Shown in pieces: positions 55,308 through 64,000 of a stretch of 64,000 bases of DNA. Within the stretch, counting starts at the first letter, position 1; every line of letters starts with the position of its first letter. Location of the stretch: NCBI GenBank assembly GCA_964511385.1, contig CAZEFE010000001.1, forward strand, positions 62,001 to 126,000, given 5' to 3'. The notes under the pieces are model-generated. The model made no database searches. It saw nothing but the letters and a program-made list of their open reading frames with translations, and had not been told where the DNA came from. A program made the translations under genes and the position numbers. Source of the stretch: CAILHX01 sp964511385. GTDB lineage: Bacteria > Pseudomonadota > Gammaproteobacteria > Burkholderiales > Methylophilaceae.

Positions 55308-57680
55308 TTACAGCGGCCACGTCCAGTTATCCGCTTCCGGCAGGTCTACGCCATGTTCATAAGCGTAGTTGCGGCATTCCAGCTGGCGGTCGCGCAGCTT
55401 TTCCTTGAAGTGGGCACCGGCCACCTGCAGGGCGGGGATACGGTCTATGGCGTCTATCGCCAGGCTGAAACGGTCGATCTGGTTCTGGATCGCCAGTTCC
55501 AGCGGCGTATTGATGCTGCCTTTTTCCTTGTAGCCGCGCACGTGCAGTTGCTGGTTGCGGCGGCGGTAGGTGAGGCGGTGGATCAGCCAGGGGTAGCCGT
55601 GGAAGTTGAAAATGATGGGCTTGTCGGTGGTGAACAGGCTGTCGTAATCGCGATCGGAGAGGCCGTGCGGATGGTCTTCGGCGGGCACCAGCTTGTACAG
55701 GTCAACCACGTTGACGAAGCGGATTTTCAGTTCGGGGAAATATTCGCGCAGCAGCGTGACGGCCGCCAGCGCCTCGCGGGTGGGGATGTCGCCGGCGCTG
55801 GCGATCACCAGGTCGGGGGTGAACCCTTCGTCATTGCTCGCCCATTCCCAGATGCCGATGCCTTTGGTGCAGTGCTTGATGGCGGCGTCCATGTCCAGGT
55901 ACTGCAAGTGCTTCTGCTTGTCGCTGACAATGACGTTGATGTAATCGGTGCTGTTCAGGCAGTGGTTGGCCACGGACAACAGGCAATTGACGTCGGGCGG
56001 CAGGTAGATGCGCGTGACGCTGGGGCTCTTGTTCACGACCACGTCGAGGAAGCCGGGATCCTGGTGGGTGAAGCCGTTGTGATCCTGCCGCCATACGGTG
56101 GAGGTGATCAAGAGGTTGAGCGACGACACCGGCGGCCGCCAGGGGATAGCCTTGGACATCGCCAGCCATTTGGCATGCTGGTTGAACATGGAGTCGATCA
56201 CATGCACAAAGGCTTCGTAGGTGGAAAAGAATCCGTGGCGGCCGGTCAGCAGGTAGCCTTCCAGCCAGCCTTCCAGCGTGTGTTCGGACAGCATTTCCAT
56301 CACCCGGCCGTCGGGTGACAGTTCGCCGCCGTCGGCGTCTTCCGGCAGCAGATCGGCCATCCAGGTTTTTTTGCTGGCCTGGTACACGTCATCCAGTTTG
56401 TTGGAGCTGTTTTCATCCGGGCCGAACACGCGGAAGTTGCGCATGTTTTCACGCATGATGTCGCGCAGGAACTTGCCCAGCGGGCGGGTGTTTTCCGCCG
56501 TGACCTGGCCGGGGCCGGGCAATTTGGCGGCATAGTCGCGGAAATCCGGCATGCGCAGGGCTTTGCGCAACACCCCGCCGTTGGCGTGCGGGTTGGCGCT
56601 CATGCGGCGGGTGCCTTGTGGCGCCAGTGCCTTGAGTTCCGGCTTCAGCCTGCCTTGGGCGTCAAACAGTTCTTCCGGCTTGTAGCTGCGCAGCCAGGCT
56701 TCCAGTTGCGCCAGGTGCTCCGGTTTTTCGCGCACGCTGCCCAGCGGCACCTGGTGCGCGCGCCAGAAACCTTCCACCTTGTGGCCGTCCACCTCTTTCG
56801 GCCCGGTCCAGCCCTTGGGCGAGCGCAGCACAATCATCGGCCAGCGCGGACGGGTGGGTTTGCCGCTGCTGCGGGCTTCATTTTGGATACGGCGGATGTC
56901 CAGCACGCATTGCTCCATGGTTTCCGCCATTTTGCGGTGCATGGTTTCGGGGTCTGAGCCCTCGACAAAATGCGGCGTCCAGCCGTAGCCCCGGAACAGG
57001 TGGTCCAACTCTTCGTGCGAGACGCGCGACAGGATAGTGGGGTTGTTGATCTTGTAGCCGTTGAGATGCAGGATCGGCAACACCGCGCCATCGCGGATCG
57101 GGTTGAGGAATTTGGTGGAGTGCCAGGAAGTGGCCAGCGGCCCGGTCTCGGATTCGCCGTCGCCCACCATCACGGTGACCAGCAGGTCGGGGTTGTCGTA
57201 CGCCGCGCCGAAGGCATGGGACACCGAATAACCGAGTTCGCCACCTTCGTGGATGGAGCCGGGGGTTTCCGGCGTGCAGTGGCTGCCGATACCGCCAGGG
57301 AAGGAGAACTCCTTGAAGAAATGGCGCATGCCTTCTTCGTCTTCGCTCTTGTTCGGGTAAATTTCGCTGTACGTGCCTTCCAGATAGGTGGGCGCCAGGA
57401 TGCCCGGCGCGCCGTGGCCCGGCCCGGCAAGGAAAATGGCGTTCAGGTCGTAGCGTTTGATCAACCGGTTGAGGTGGATGTAGGAGAAGCTCAAGCCGGG
57501 ACTGGCGCCCCAGTGCCCCAGCAGGCGCTGCTTGATGTGCTCCGGCTTGAGCCGGTCGCGCAGCAGCGGGTTGTCCCGCAGGTAAATCATGCCGGCGGCG
57601 AGGTAGTTGCAAGCGCGCCAGTAGGCGTGGATGGATTGGAGTTCGCTGTCGGTGAGCGGGGTGGGGGCGGTGGTCGTCAT
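55308..57680 (-). CDS. xfp: Xylulose-5-phosphate/fructose-6-phosphate phosphoketolase
   Basis: Phosphoketolase is a thiamine diphosphate enzyme that splits xylulose-5-P or fructose-6-P to acetyl phosphate plus a triose or tetrose phosphate. The 790-residue protein is full length. Hallmarks are FLAGPGHGAPGILAPTYLEG, SHCTPETPGSIHEGGELGYS, VMVGDGESETGPLATSWHS and the later RQDHNGFTHQDPGF. It precedes ackA, giving a pathway from sugar phosphates to acetate and ATP without loss of CO2. Confidence 0.96.
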   Translation of the reverse strand: MTTTAPTPLTDSELQSIHAYWRACNYLAAGMIYLRDNPLLRDRLKPEHIKQRLLGHWGASPGLSFSYIHLNRLIKRYDLNAIFLAGPGHGAPGILAPTYLEGTYSEIYPNKSEDEEGMRHFFKEFSFPGGIGSHCTPETPGSIHEGGELGYSVSHAFGAAYDNPDLLVTVMVGDGESETGPLATSWHSTKFLNPIRDGAVLPILHLNGYKINNPTILSRVSHEELDHLFRGYGWTPHFVEGSDPETMHRKMAETMEQCVLDIRRIQNEARSSGKPTRPRWPMIVLRSPKGWTGPKEVDGHKVEGFWRAHQVPLGSVREKPEHLAQLEAWLRSYKPEELFDAQGRLKPELKALAPQGTRRMSANPHANGGVLRKALRMPDFRDYAAKLPGPGQVTAENTRPLGKFLRDIMRENMRNFRVFGPDENSSNKLDDVYQASKKTWMADLLPEDADGGELSPDGRVMEMLSEHTLEGWLEGYLLTGRHGFFSTYEAFVHVIDSMFNQHAKWLAMSKAIPWRPPVSSLNLLITSTVWRQDHNGFTHQDPGFLDVVVNKSPSVTRIYLPPDVNCLLSVANHCLNSTDYINVIVSDKQKHLQYLDMDAAIKHCTKGIGIWEWASNDEGFTPDLVIASAGDIPTREALAAVTLLREYFPELKIRFVNVVDLYKLVPAEDHPHGLSDRDYDSLFTTDKPIIFNFHGYPWLIHRLTYRRRNQQLHVRGYKEKGSINTPLELAIQNQIDRFSLAIDAIDRIPALQVAGAHFKEKLRDRQLECRNYAYEHGVDLPEADNWTWPL

Positions 57681-57770
57681 GGTGCATTCCTCAATTGAAG
57701 ATAGGCATGTCCCATTCTAGCACCACCAACATGGTAAGAATGTTGCAGTGCCTGTTGCTATGGAAGTGCC

Positions 57771-58787
57771 CTATAAAAACTTGCTGCCCAGCCACCAGAA
57801 CAGCGCCGCAATCAGCCCGCTGGCGGGGATGGTGATCACCCATGCGATCAGCAGGTTCATCGCGATCCCCCATTTGACGCCGCGGGTGCGATGCGCTGCG
57901 CCAACGCCGACAATGGCGCCGGTGATGGTATGGGTGGTGGATACCGGGATGCCGCCCAGCGTGGCCAGCGCCAGGCTGATGGCGCCGCCCAGGGACGCGC
58001 ACGAGCCGCTGATGGTGTTGAGCTTGGTGAGTTTGGTGCCCATGGTTTTGACGATGCGCCAGCCACCCAGGTAGGTGCCCCAGGCAATGGCGAGATAACA
58101 GGAATAAATGACCCAGTTCGGCAGCGTGGCGACATCGGTGGTGGCCGCCCCGGCGCTGATCAGCAGCAGCCAGATGATGCCTATGGTTTTTTGCGCGTCG
58201 TTGCCGCCGTGCGCCAGGCTGTAAGCGCCGGAAGTGAACAGTTGGGTGTAGCTGAACCAGTATTTGACCTGCCCGGGCGATTTGTTGCGGAAAGCCCAGG
58301 CTACCAGCACCATCAGCAATCCGCCGAGCAAAAAGCCTACGAGCGGGGAAATGATGATGAACAGCAGGATTTTGCCAAAACCGCTCCAGACGATGGGCGT
58401 CAGGCTGCCGGCCTTGGTGACGGTGGCGCCGACCAGCCCGCCGACCAGCGCATGGGAGGAGGAGGACGGGATGCCGTAAGCCCAGGTGACGATGTTCCAG
58501 ATCAGCGCCCCGCACAGGGCGCCGAAAATGACCTGGTAATCGACAAAGCTCGGGTCAACCGTGCCTTTGCCGATGGTGGCGGCCACGCTGAGATGGAACG
58601 CCCACAGCGCGGCAAAGTTGAAAAAGGCAGCAAACAGCACGGCCTGCTTTGGGGTCAGCACGCCGGTGGCGACGATGGTGGAAATGGAGTTGGCGCCATC
58701 GTGGAAGCCATTCATGAAATCGAACGCCAGCGCGATGCCGACCAGCAGCACCAGAATCCACAACTGGATGGTCAGGCCTTCCATCAT
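57771..58787 (-). CDS. pit: Low-affinity inorganic phosphate transporter Pit
   Basis: Pit moves metal-phosphate with protons across the inner membrane. The 338-residue protein has about ten helices and both PiT signatures: FMNGFHDGANSISTIVATGV near the start and SLAHGGNDAQKTIGIIWLLL in the middle, with IPVSTTHTITGAIVGVG later. Its ATG at 58787 overlaps the DUF47 stop by 4 nt. It lies near pstB, so low- and high-affinity uptake genes are close. Confidence 0.93.
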   Translation of the reverse strand: MMEGLTIQLWILVLLVGIALAFDFMNGFHDGANSISTIVATGVLTPKQAVLFAAFFNFAALWAFHLSVAATIGKGTVDPSFVDYQVIFGALCGALIWNIVTWAYGIPSSSSHALVGGLVGATVTKAGSLTPIVWSGFGKILLFIIISPLVGFLLGGLLMVLVAWAFRNKSPGQVKYWFSYTQLFTSGAYSLAHGGNDAQKTIGIIWLLLISAGAATTDVATLPNWVIYSCYLAIAWGTYLGGWRIVKTMGTKLTKLNTISGSCASLGGAISLALATLGGIPVSTTHTITGAIVGVGAAHRTRGVKWGIAMNLLIAWVITIPASGLIAALFWWLGSKFL

Positions 58788-59428
58788 GAATTCTCGATCA
58801 GGATTTCTTCTATGGTCTTGGCGGCCTCTTCGCAGCAGTCGAGCACGCTTTCCTGCAGGAAATAGAACTCGCGCAGCTTCATGGCCGCCCAGATGTCGCT
58901 GCCGTCGTGGAACAGCCGGGTAATGGCGCGCCGCAGCACCTGGTCGGCTTTGCTTTCGATGACGTCGATTTCCTGGCACAGGGCGATGGCTTCCTTGCTG
59001 CGCGCCTTGTCGGCCAGGGCGATGACCGCCTGGTTGAGCCGCTTGCACGAGTCGGCGCTCAACGCCGCCAGTTCGCGGGCTTCCGGGGTGGATTCCTGGA
59101 TGTTGTACATGCTGATGGCGTTGGCTGCATGGCGCAGTGCACCGAGTACCTTGTCGAGTTCCAGCGTCAGGGTATGGATTTCATCGCGGTTAAGCGGGGT
59201 GATGAACGAGCGGTGCAACAGGGCGATGACTTCGGCCTTGATTTTGTCGCCGCTTTTTTCGTTGGCGTCTATTTCCTTGACCAGCAGTTCGATTTCCGCC
59301 GCATTGTTGTCGCCCAGGGTGTTGACCAGTTTGAGGGCGGCATTCGCGCTGGTGACCAGGTGCCCGGCATGCGCTGCCAGCAGGTCAAAAAACTCCCTGC
59401 GCTGGGGCATCAGTTTATTGAACATCAA
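58784..59428 (-). CDS. DUF47 (PhoU-like) Pit accessory protein
   Basis: The 214-residue, all-helical protein is a DUF47/PhoU-like partner of Pit: PQRREFFDLLAAHAGHLVTS, FITPLNRDEIHTLTLELDKV and HDGSDIWAAMKLREFYFL are conserved blocks. It is thought to regulate phosphate flow through Pit. Overlap with pit by 4 nt (ATGA) supports a complex. Confidence 0.92.
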   Translation of the reverse strand: MMFNKLMPQRREFFDLLAAHAGHLVTSANAALKLVNTLGDNNAAEIELLVKEIDANEKSGDKIKAEVIALLHRSFITPLNRDEIHTLTLELDKVLGALRHAANAISMYNIQESTPEARELAALSADSCKRLNQAVIALADKARSKEAIALCQEIDVIESKADQVLRRAITRLFHDGSDIWAAMKLREFYFLQESVLDCCEEAAKTIEEILIENS

Positions 59429-59558
59429 GCTCTCCTCTTGAATTGCATATTGTTTTGGTTGGGCGCAAACGCGCTTTCGCCGAATTGTAACAATTTGGAT
59501 AAGGTAATTGACACACGTTTTTCATCTGTCTGTCACATCATTAAAATAATCTGGGCGC

Positions 59559-60326
59559 ATGAAAGTCCGTTCCATCTTCCTTTCCGATATCCATCTGGGG
59601 ACGCGCGGCTGCCAGGCGGAATCCCTGCTGAACTTCCTGCGGGAATATGAAAGCGAGCACTTGTTCCTGGTCGGCGACATCATCGATTTCTGGGCGATGG
59701 GGCGCAGCATCCAGTGGTCCGCCACGCAGAATACCGTGGTGCAGAAAATTCTCCGGCGCGCGCGCCACGGCGAAAAAGTGGTGTTTATTCCCGGCAACCA
59801 TGATGAAGCGCTGCGGGAGTATGACGGCACGACGTTCGGCGACATCCTGATCGCCTTTGAGTGGATGCACGTCACCGCCGACGGCAAGCGCCTGCTCCTG
59901 CTGCATGGCGACGAATTCGACCAGGTGGTGCGCCACCATCGCTGGCTGGCCGTGCTGGGGGATATCGGTTACGACCTGCTGGTGCGCCTGAACGGATGGC
60001 TGTCCTGGCTGCGCCGCACCTTGCGCATCGGTGGCTACTGGTCGCTGGCAGGGTATGCCAAGCGCAAGGTCAAATCCGCCGTCAATTTCATTTGCGATTT
60101 CGAAGACTCCGTGGTGCATGCCGTGCGCGAACGCGGCCTGGATGGCGTGGTCTGCGGCCATATCCACAGTGCCGCCATCAAGCCGGTAAACGGCCTGCTT
60201 TACATCAATTGCGGCGATTGGGTGGATAGCTGCACGGCGATTGTCGAGCATCTGGACGGGCGTCTCGAGTTGATTGAATGGCGGCGCGACGTACCCCCGG
60301 CAGCAGCATTAACCAAAGCGGAATGA
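59559..60326 (+). CDS. UDP-2,3-diacylglucosamine diphosphatase-like metallophosphoesterase
   Basis: The 255-residue calcineurin-like enzyme has the metal motifs FLSDIHLGTRG, LVGDIIDFWAMG, IPGNHDEALRE, LHGDEFDQV and VVCGHIHSAAI. This fits the LpxH/LpxH2-like group, which hydrolyses UDP-diacylglucosamine in lipid A synthesis, but other lipid phosphatase roles are possible. It overlaps or abuts the following glycosyltransferase gene, so both may act on an envelope glycolipid. Confidence 0.85.
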   Translation: MKVRSIFLSDIHLGTRGCQAESLLNFLREYESEHLFLVGDIIDFWAMGRSIQWSATQNTVVQKILRRARHGEKVVFIPGNHDEALREYDGTTFGDILIAFEWMHVTADGKRLLLLHGDEFDQVVRHHRWLAVLGDIGYDLLVRLNGWLSWLRRTLRIGGYWSLAGYAKRKVKSAVNFICDFEDSVVHAVRERGLDGVVCGHIHSAAIKPVNGLLYINCGDWVDSCTAIVEHLDGRLELIEWRRDVPPAAALTKAE

Positions 60327-60328
60327 CA

Positions 60329-61483
60329 ATGAAAATACTCTATGTGTCCGATGTTTATTTCCCACGCATCAACGGCGTTTCGACCTCCATCCAGACTTTT
60401 CGCCACGAGTTGCGGGCACTCGGGCATACCGTGCACCTGATTGCCCCCGACTATTACGCGCCCAGTGACGACGAAAGCGACATCCTGCGCATCCCGTCGC
60501 GTTACCTGCCGATGGACCCGGAAGACCGCATGATGCGCTTCGGCGATGCGATGCGCCACCTGCCCGAATTGCGCGACGGGATGTACGATATCATCCATGT
60601 GCAGACGCCGTTTGTGGCGCATTACCTGGGGCTGAAGCTGTCCCGGCTGCTGCGTATCCCTTGTGTTGAAACCTACCACACGTTTTTTGAGGAATATCTC
60701 TACCACTACATCCCCTTCATGCCGAAAAGCCTGATGAAAATGGCAGCCAGGAATTTCTCCCGGCGCCAGGGCAACAGCCTGGACGGGCTGGCGATTCCTT
60801 CCGGCCCGATGCTGGAAGTGCTGCGCGCGTATGGCGTGACGACCCCGGCGGAGATCATCCCCACCGGGCTGGAAGAAGGCAGTTTTGTCCCCGGCGACGG
60901 AGACGGGTTCCGCGAACGCTATGGCATTGCCGCTGATCGCCCGATGCTGCTGTTTGTGGGCCGGGTGGCGTTTGAGAAGAACATCGACTTCCTGCTGGAA
61001 GTAGTGCAGTGCGTACGCGGCTACATTCCCGACGTGCTGTTCATGATTGCCGGCGAAGGTCCCGCCAGGAGCGGATTGGAACAATCCGTCGAACACATGG
61101 GGCTGGCGCACAACGTCAGGTTCCTGGGTTATCTGGATCGCAGTACCGAACTGAACAGCTGTTACCGCTCGGCGGACGTGTTTGTATTTTCCTCGCGCAC
61201 CGAAACGCAGGGGCTGGTGCTGCTGGAAGCCATGGCGCAAGGCGTACCGGTGGTGTCCACGGCGGAAATGGGCACCAAGGATGTACTGCGTGAAGGCGAG
61301 GGTGTGTGGATTGCCCCGGAGCAGGTCACCGTGTTTGCCGAAAAAGTGGTGCGGCTGCTGCGCGACCATGCGGCACGCAGCCAGCTTGGCAGCGCCGGCC
61401 AGCGCTATGCCATGGGGTGGTCGGCCACGCGTCAGGCAGAGCGCATGCTGGCCTTTTACCAGAAGGTCATCGCCGGTTACTGA
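60329..61483 (+). CDS. Glycosyltransferase family 4 protein (glycolipid type)
   Basis: The 384-residue GT-B enzyme has MKILYVSDVYFPRINGVSTS at the start, IHVQTPFVAHYLGLKLSRLL, and LFVGRVAFEKNIDFLLEVVQ. SSRTETQGLVLLEAMAQGVP provides the EX7E motif. It belongs to the group with SqdX and DgdA-like diacylglycerol hexosyltransferases; the acceptor is not shown. ATG at 60329 is preferred; 60323 would overlap the previous stop. It is coupled to the LpxH-like gene. Confidence 0.88.
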   Translation: MKILYVSDVYFPRINGVSTSIQTFRHELRALGHTVHLIAPDYYAPSDDESDILRIPSRYLPMDPEDRMMRFGDAMRHLPELRDGMYDIIHVQTPFVAHYLGLKLSRLLRIPCVETYHTFFEEYLYHYIPFMPKSLMKMAARNFSRRQGNSLDGLAIPSGPMLEVLRAYGVTTPAEIIPTGLEEGSFVPGDGDGFRERYGIAADRPMLLFVGRVAFEKNIDFLLEVVQCVRGYIPDVLFMIAGEGPARSGLEQSVEHMGLAHNVRFLGYLDRSTELNSCYRSADVFVFSSRTETQGLVLLEAMAQGVPVVSTAEMGTKDVLREGEGVWIAPEQVTVFAEKVVRLLRDHAARSQLGSAGQRYAMGWSATRQAERMLAFYQKVIAGY

Positions 61484-63303
61484 AGCGGCAGGAAAATGGC
61501 GTCGTGGGCGCGGCGCTCCACGAACAGGCTGTTACCCTTCTGTTTTTTGGCCATTTTCTTGGCCACTGCCGCCGCGGAGGACACCTGGTGATAAGAGGTG
61601 TACTGACCGGCTTCTATCATCACCGCGCCGATGGAAATGCTCAGGATGTCGTGAAATACCTTTTTCCCTTGCCGGTCTTCGGCCAGGATGCTGCCGCGTT
61701 TGCGGTCGGTGTCTTTGTACAGCCCGGGCGCAATGGCGCCAAACCTCTCCAGCAGTTGCTGGCAGCGCTGCTCCCAGTCCTGGCTCTGGAACAGGACGAT
61801 AAAATCGTCCCCGCCCACGTGCCCCAGGAAATCCTGCACCGGATCGTAAATCTCCTGCAATAAATGGCCGGTGACCTGGATTACTTCATCCCCTTTCTGG
61901 TAGCCGTAGACATCGTTGTAAGGCTTGAAGTGGTCCAGGTCGAAATAACAGGCGACAAACGGGATCCGGGCCTCCAGCAAGGTGTCGATATGCTCGTTGA
62001 TCGGCACGTTGCCGGGCAGCATGGTGAGCGGGTTGGCGTAACGCGCAGCGTCGATCTGCATGCGGGTGATCAGGCGCAGCAGGTCGTGACCGCTACCCAT
62101 CCCGGCATATTTGCCGTTGTCGGTGATGATGAAGCCGATGGTGAGGTGGTACGGGTCGCTTTGCAGGATCAGGTCGCTTAATTCGTGCAGGCCGACGCTT
62201 TTCTCCACGATCAGCGGGGACGGGTCCATGAACATTTCGCAATGTTTCTTGCCGTACAACTCGCGGCGGAACGGCCGGGCAAAACCGTCGTTCATGTAGT
62301 GGCGGCCGATCAGGCCGACCGGCCAGCCATTGATGACCACCGGTATGGAGTAAAGCTCCGGCGAGTTCTGGAACATTTCATAGACGATTTCGTTGGCCAT
62401 GTCCGGCGCCACGGCGGGCGCTTCCCTGAGCAGGTTTTCGACGGTGACAACGGCCTTGTGCAACCGGCTGTCGCGGTTGGCCAGGTTGTTCTGCAGGATG
62501 TGGATGACTTCGACCGGAATGGCGGTGGCAAGCTGCGGGTCCGGTTTGCCAATCAGGTAGCCTTGCGCAAAGGCAATGCCGGCATCGCGGATGGCCGCCA
62601 GTTCGGGTTCCATCTCAATGCCTTCGGCAATCACCATGGCACCGGACTTTTTGGCGATTTCCTGGATCGAGCGCACGAACTGCGACTTGATGGGGTCCAG
62701 GTGGATGCCCTGGATGAAGTGCTGGTCGATTTTCACGTAGTCCGGGTGCAACTCGGACCATAAGCGCAGGCCGGAAAATCCCTCGCCCAGGTCGTCAATC
62801 GCCACCTCGAACCCCATGTTGCGGTAGTAGTGCACCACATTGCGCAGTTCCGGGTAATCCACCGTGGGCATGTTCTCGGTGATTTCGATAATCACCTGTT
62901 CCGGCTTCAAGCCGATTTCGTGGATGTACTTGAGGGTTTCGCCGCTGCGGGTGCCCTGCTGCATCAGGATATCCGGGCTGATGTTGAGGAACACCTTGTC
63001 GGTGCCGCCCAGTTTGGCGAACGATTCCAGCACGACGCGGCGGCACAGGTATTCAATTTCGGCCGCCATGCCGCAGGACCTGGCGGCTTTGAACAGGCTG
63101 GCCGGGGAGTGCAGCAAACTGCCGGAAGGACCGCGAATCAGGCCTTCGTAACCGATGATGGCGGCTTTGCTGACATCAACAATAGGCTGGAACAGCGCGC
63201 TCAGCGACTGGCTGCGGGAGATTGCAACTAGTTCCGAGCAGAGCTCGCGGTCGAGGTCGGAGCGATCGGTGGTCAATAACCTTAACGGGGTAACTGAGTT
63301 CAT
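61477..63303 (-). CDS. EAL-CBS-GGDEF cyclic-di-GMP signalling protein
   Basis: The 608-residue protein starts with an EAL domain (about 30-270): YEGLIRGPSG, IIEITENMP, AIDDLGEGFSGLRL, YVKIDQHFI and VIAEGIE are intact. A CBS-like pair follows (about 335-430; FMDPSPLIVEKSVGLHELSD). A GGDEF domain from about 440 has DLDHFKPYNDVYGYQKGD and GGDDF, so synthase activity is possible. No RxxD inhibitory site precedes GGDDF. There is no membrane segment. It overlaps the convergent GT4 gene by 7 nt. Confidence 0.92.
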   Translation of the reverse strand: MNSVTPLRLLTTDRSDLDRELCSELVAISRSQSLSALFQPIVDVSKAAIIGYEGLIRGPSGSLLHSPASLFKAARSCGMAAEIEYLCRRVVLESFAKLGGTDKVFLNISPDILMQQGTRSGETLKYIHEIGLKPEQVIIEITENMPTVDYPELRNVVHYYRNMGFEVAIDDLGEGFSGLRLWSELHPDYVKIDQHFIQGIHLDPIKSQFVRSIQEIAKKSGAMVIAEGIEMEPELAAIRDAGIAFAQGYLIGKPDPQLATAIPVEVIHILQNNLANRDSRLHKAVVTVENLLREAPAVAPDMANEIVYEMFQNSPELYSIPVVINGWPVGLIGRHYMNDGFARPFRRELYGKKHCEMFMDPSPLIVEKSVGLHELSDLILQSDPYHLTIGFIITDNGKYAGMGSGHDLLRLITRMQIDAARYANPLTMLPGNVPINEHIDTLLEARIPFVACYFDLDHFKPYNDVYGYQKGDEVIQVTGHLLQEIYDPVQDFLGHVGGDDFIVLFQSQDWEQRCQQLLERFGAIAPGLYKDTDRKRGSILAEDRQGKKVFHDILSISIGAVMIEAGQYTSYHQVSSAAAVAKKMAKKQKGNSLFVERRAHDAIFLPLQ

Positions 63304-63421
63304 GTGTGTGCCTCCTGAGAGAGGTCTGCATCATGGCAAACACATGTGACGCGGGTATGAACGATGCTCAGGTAAGGGATTAAGTTAAGGCGACCGCAAT
63401 ACGTCCGGGAGAACGCACCGC

Positions 63422-63483
63422 AGTAGGAGCGCAACTTGTTGCGCGGTGCCTCGCCGGATCGCCCGACAAGTCGGGCTCCTGCA
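63422..63483. repeat. REP/BIME element with two perfect hairpins
   Basis: GCGCAAC-TT-GTTGCGC (63429-63444) and GCCCGAC-AA-GTCGGGC (63461-63476) are perfect hairpins framed by TAGGAGC and GCTCCTG. This is the typical dispersed extragenic pattern of many proteobacteria. It lies between the EAL-GGDEF gene and pstB. Confidence 0.7.
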
Positions 63484-63510
63484 AGGCATGTATGGGCAAT
63501 CCGGGTTTAA

Positions 63511-64000
63511 TCAGCCGAATTTGCCGGTGATGTAGTCTTCGGTTTCGCGGCGGGATGGCTTGGTGAACATGGTGTCGGTGTCGTCGATTTCCATCAGTTC
63601 GCCCAGGTACATGTAAGCGGTGTAGTCGGAAACGCGGGCGGCCTGTTGCATGTTGTGTGTCACCATGGCGATGGTGTAGTCGTTTTTCAACTCGTGCACC
63701 AGTTCCTCAATGCGGGCGGTGGAAATCGGGTCCAGCGCGGAACAGGGCTCGTCCAGCAGCAGCACTTCCGGCTTGACGGCGATGCCGCGGGCGATACACA
63801 AGCGCTGCTGTTGCCCGCCGGACAGACTGGTGCCGCTTTGGTCCAGCTTGTCTTTCACTTCATTCCACAGCGCGGCTTTTTGCAGCGCCCATTCAACGCG
63901 CTCTGTCAGTTCCGACTTGCTGAGTTTCTCGTTCAGCTTGATGCCGAAGGCGATGTTATCGAAGATCGACATCGGGAACGGCGTCGGCTTCTGGAACACC
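63511..64000 (-). CDS. pstB: Phosphate ABC transporter ATPase PstB (partial, N-terminus beyond window)
   Basis: PstB powers high-affinity phosphate import with PstSCA. The 163 residues present include the Q-loop MVFQKPTPFPMSIFDNIAFG region at the edge. The ABC signature LSGGQQQRLCIARG, Walker B LLLDEPCSALDP and the H-loop VTHNMQQAARVSDY follow. The C-terminus ends ETEDYITGKFG. The Walker A and about 95 residues lie outside the window. Confidence 0.96.
   Translation of the reverse strand, partial: VFQKPTPFPMSIFDNIAFGIKLNEKLSKSELTERVEWALQKAALWNEVKDKLDQSGTSLSGGQQQRLCIARGIAVKPEVLLLDEPCSALDPISTARIEELVHELKNDYTIAMVTHNMQQAARVSDYTAYMYLGELMEIDDTDTMFTKPSRRETEDYITGKFG

Overview
The window reads as a chromosome segment of a Gram-negative betaproteobacterium, most likely from the Nitrosomonadales / Gallionellaceae-like part of the class. 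The evidence is gene order and gene content, not a database search: purD-purH-fis-dusB, ypjD/ffh, fur/bamE-dapB, and carA-carB-greA-DUF4149-yhbY-rlmE-ftsH-folP-glmM. The genus is not determinable from sequence alone.

Layout. 1-6490 is core: the minus-strand operon dusB-fis-purH-purD (purD cut by the window edge), ypjD divergent from ffh, and a tRNA-Lys(UUU). 6491-11081 is an AT-richer accessory segment. It carries one very large SIR2-domain protein (probable NAD-dependent anti-phage effector) and is bracketed by two 41-nt direct repeats. 11120-15199 holds a MocR-type regulator divergent from a run of six small genes: lipoprotein, cupin, NTF2-like, cupin, ABM monooxygenase-like and cytochrome b561. 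15196-17665 carries a TPR/GT41 glycosyltransferase and a Tat-exported FecR-domain protein on the minus strand.

17696-31483 is a 13.7-kb block flanked by a 76-nt duplication. Inside are a two-partner-secretion contact-dependent inhibition locus (cdiB, a 3320-residue cdiA, cdiI), the stub of a second toxin/immunity module, a DDE transposase and a RelE/ParE remnant. The duplication includes the 5' end of an outer-membrane-protein gene, intact on the right (31427) and only a stub on the left (17715).

32278-50953 returns to core functions: a MEKHLA protein, fur, bamE, dapB, an HPP/TetR pair, a 269-bp nested-palindrome element, carAB, greA, yhbY, rlmE, ftsH, folP, glmM, a GT4 glycosyltransferase, dgkA and an atypical pyruvate kinase. 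51027-54173 is a small accessory patch with two toxin-antitoxin modules (HigBA-like and HicAB), transposase debris, infA and a cold-shock gene. Both TA promoters sit so close to the toxin start that leaderless transcripts are predicted. 54170-64000 holds ackA and xfp (the phosphoketolase route to acetate and ATP) with a hairpin covering the ackA ribosome binding site, pit with its DUF47 partner, an LpxH-like hydrolase, a second GT4 enzyme, an EAL-CBS-GGDEF protein and the end of pstB.

The accessory regions share a theme of conflict: SIR2 defence, CDI toxin and immunity, two TA modules, and scars of earlier modules. The core regions show ordinary housekeeping operons with tight or overlapping gene junctions.
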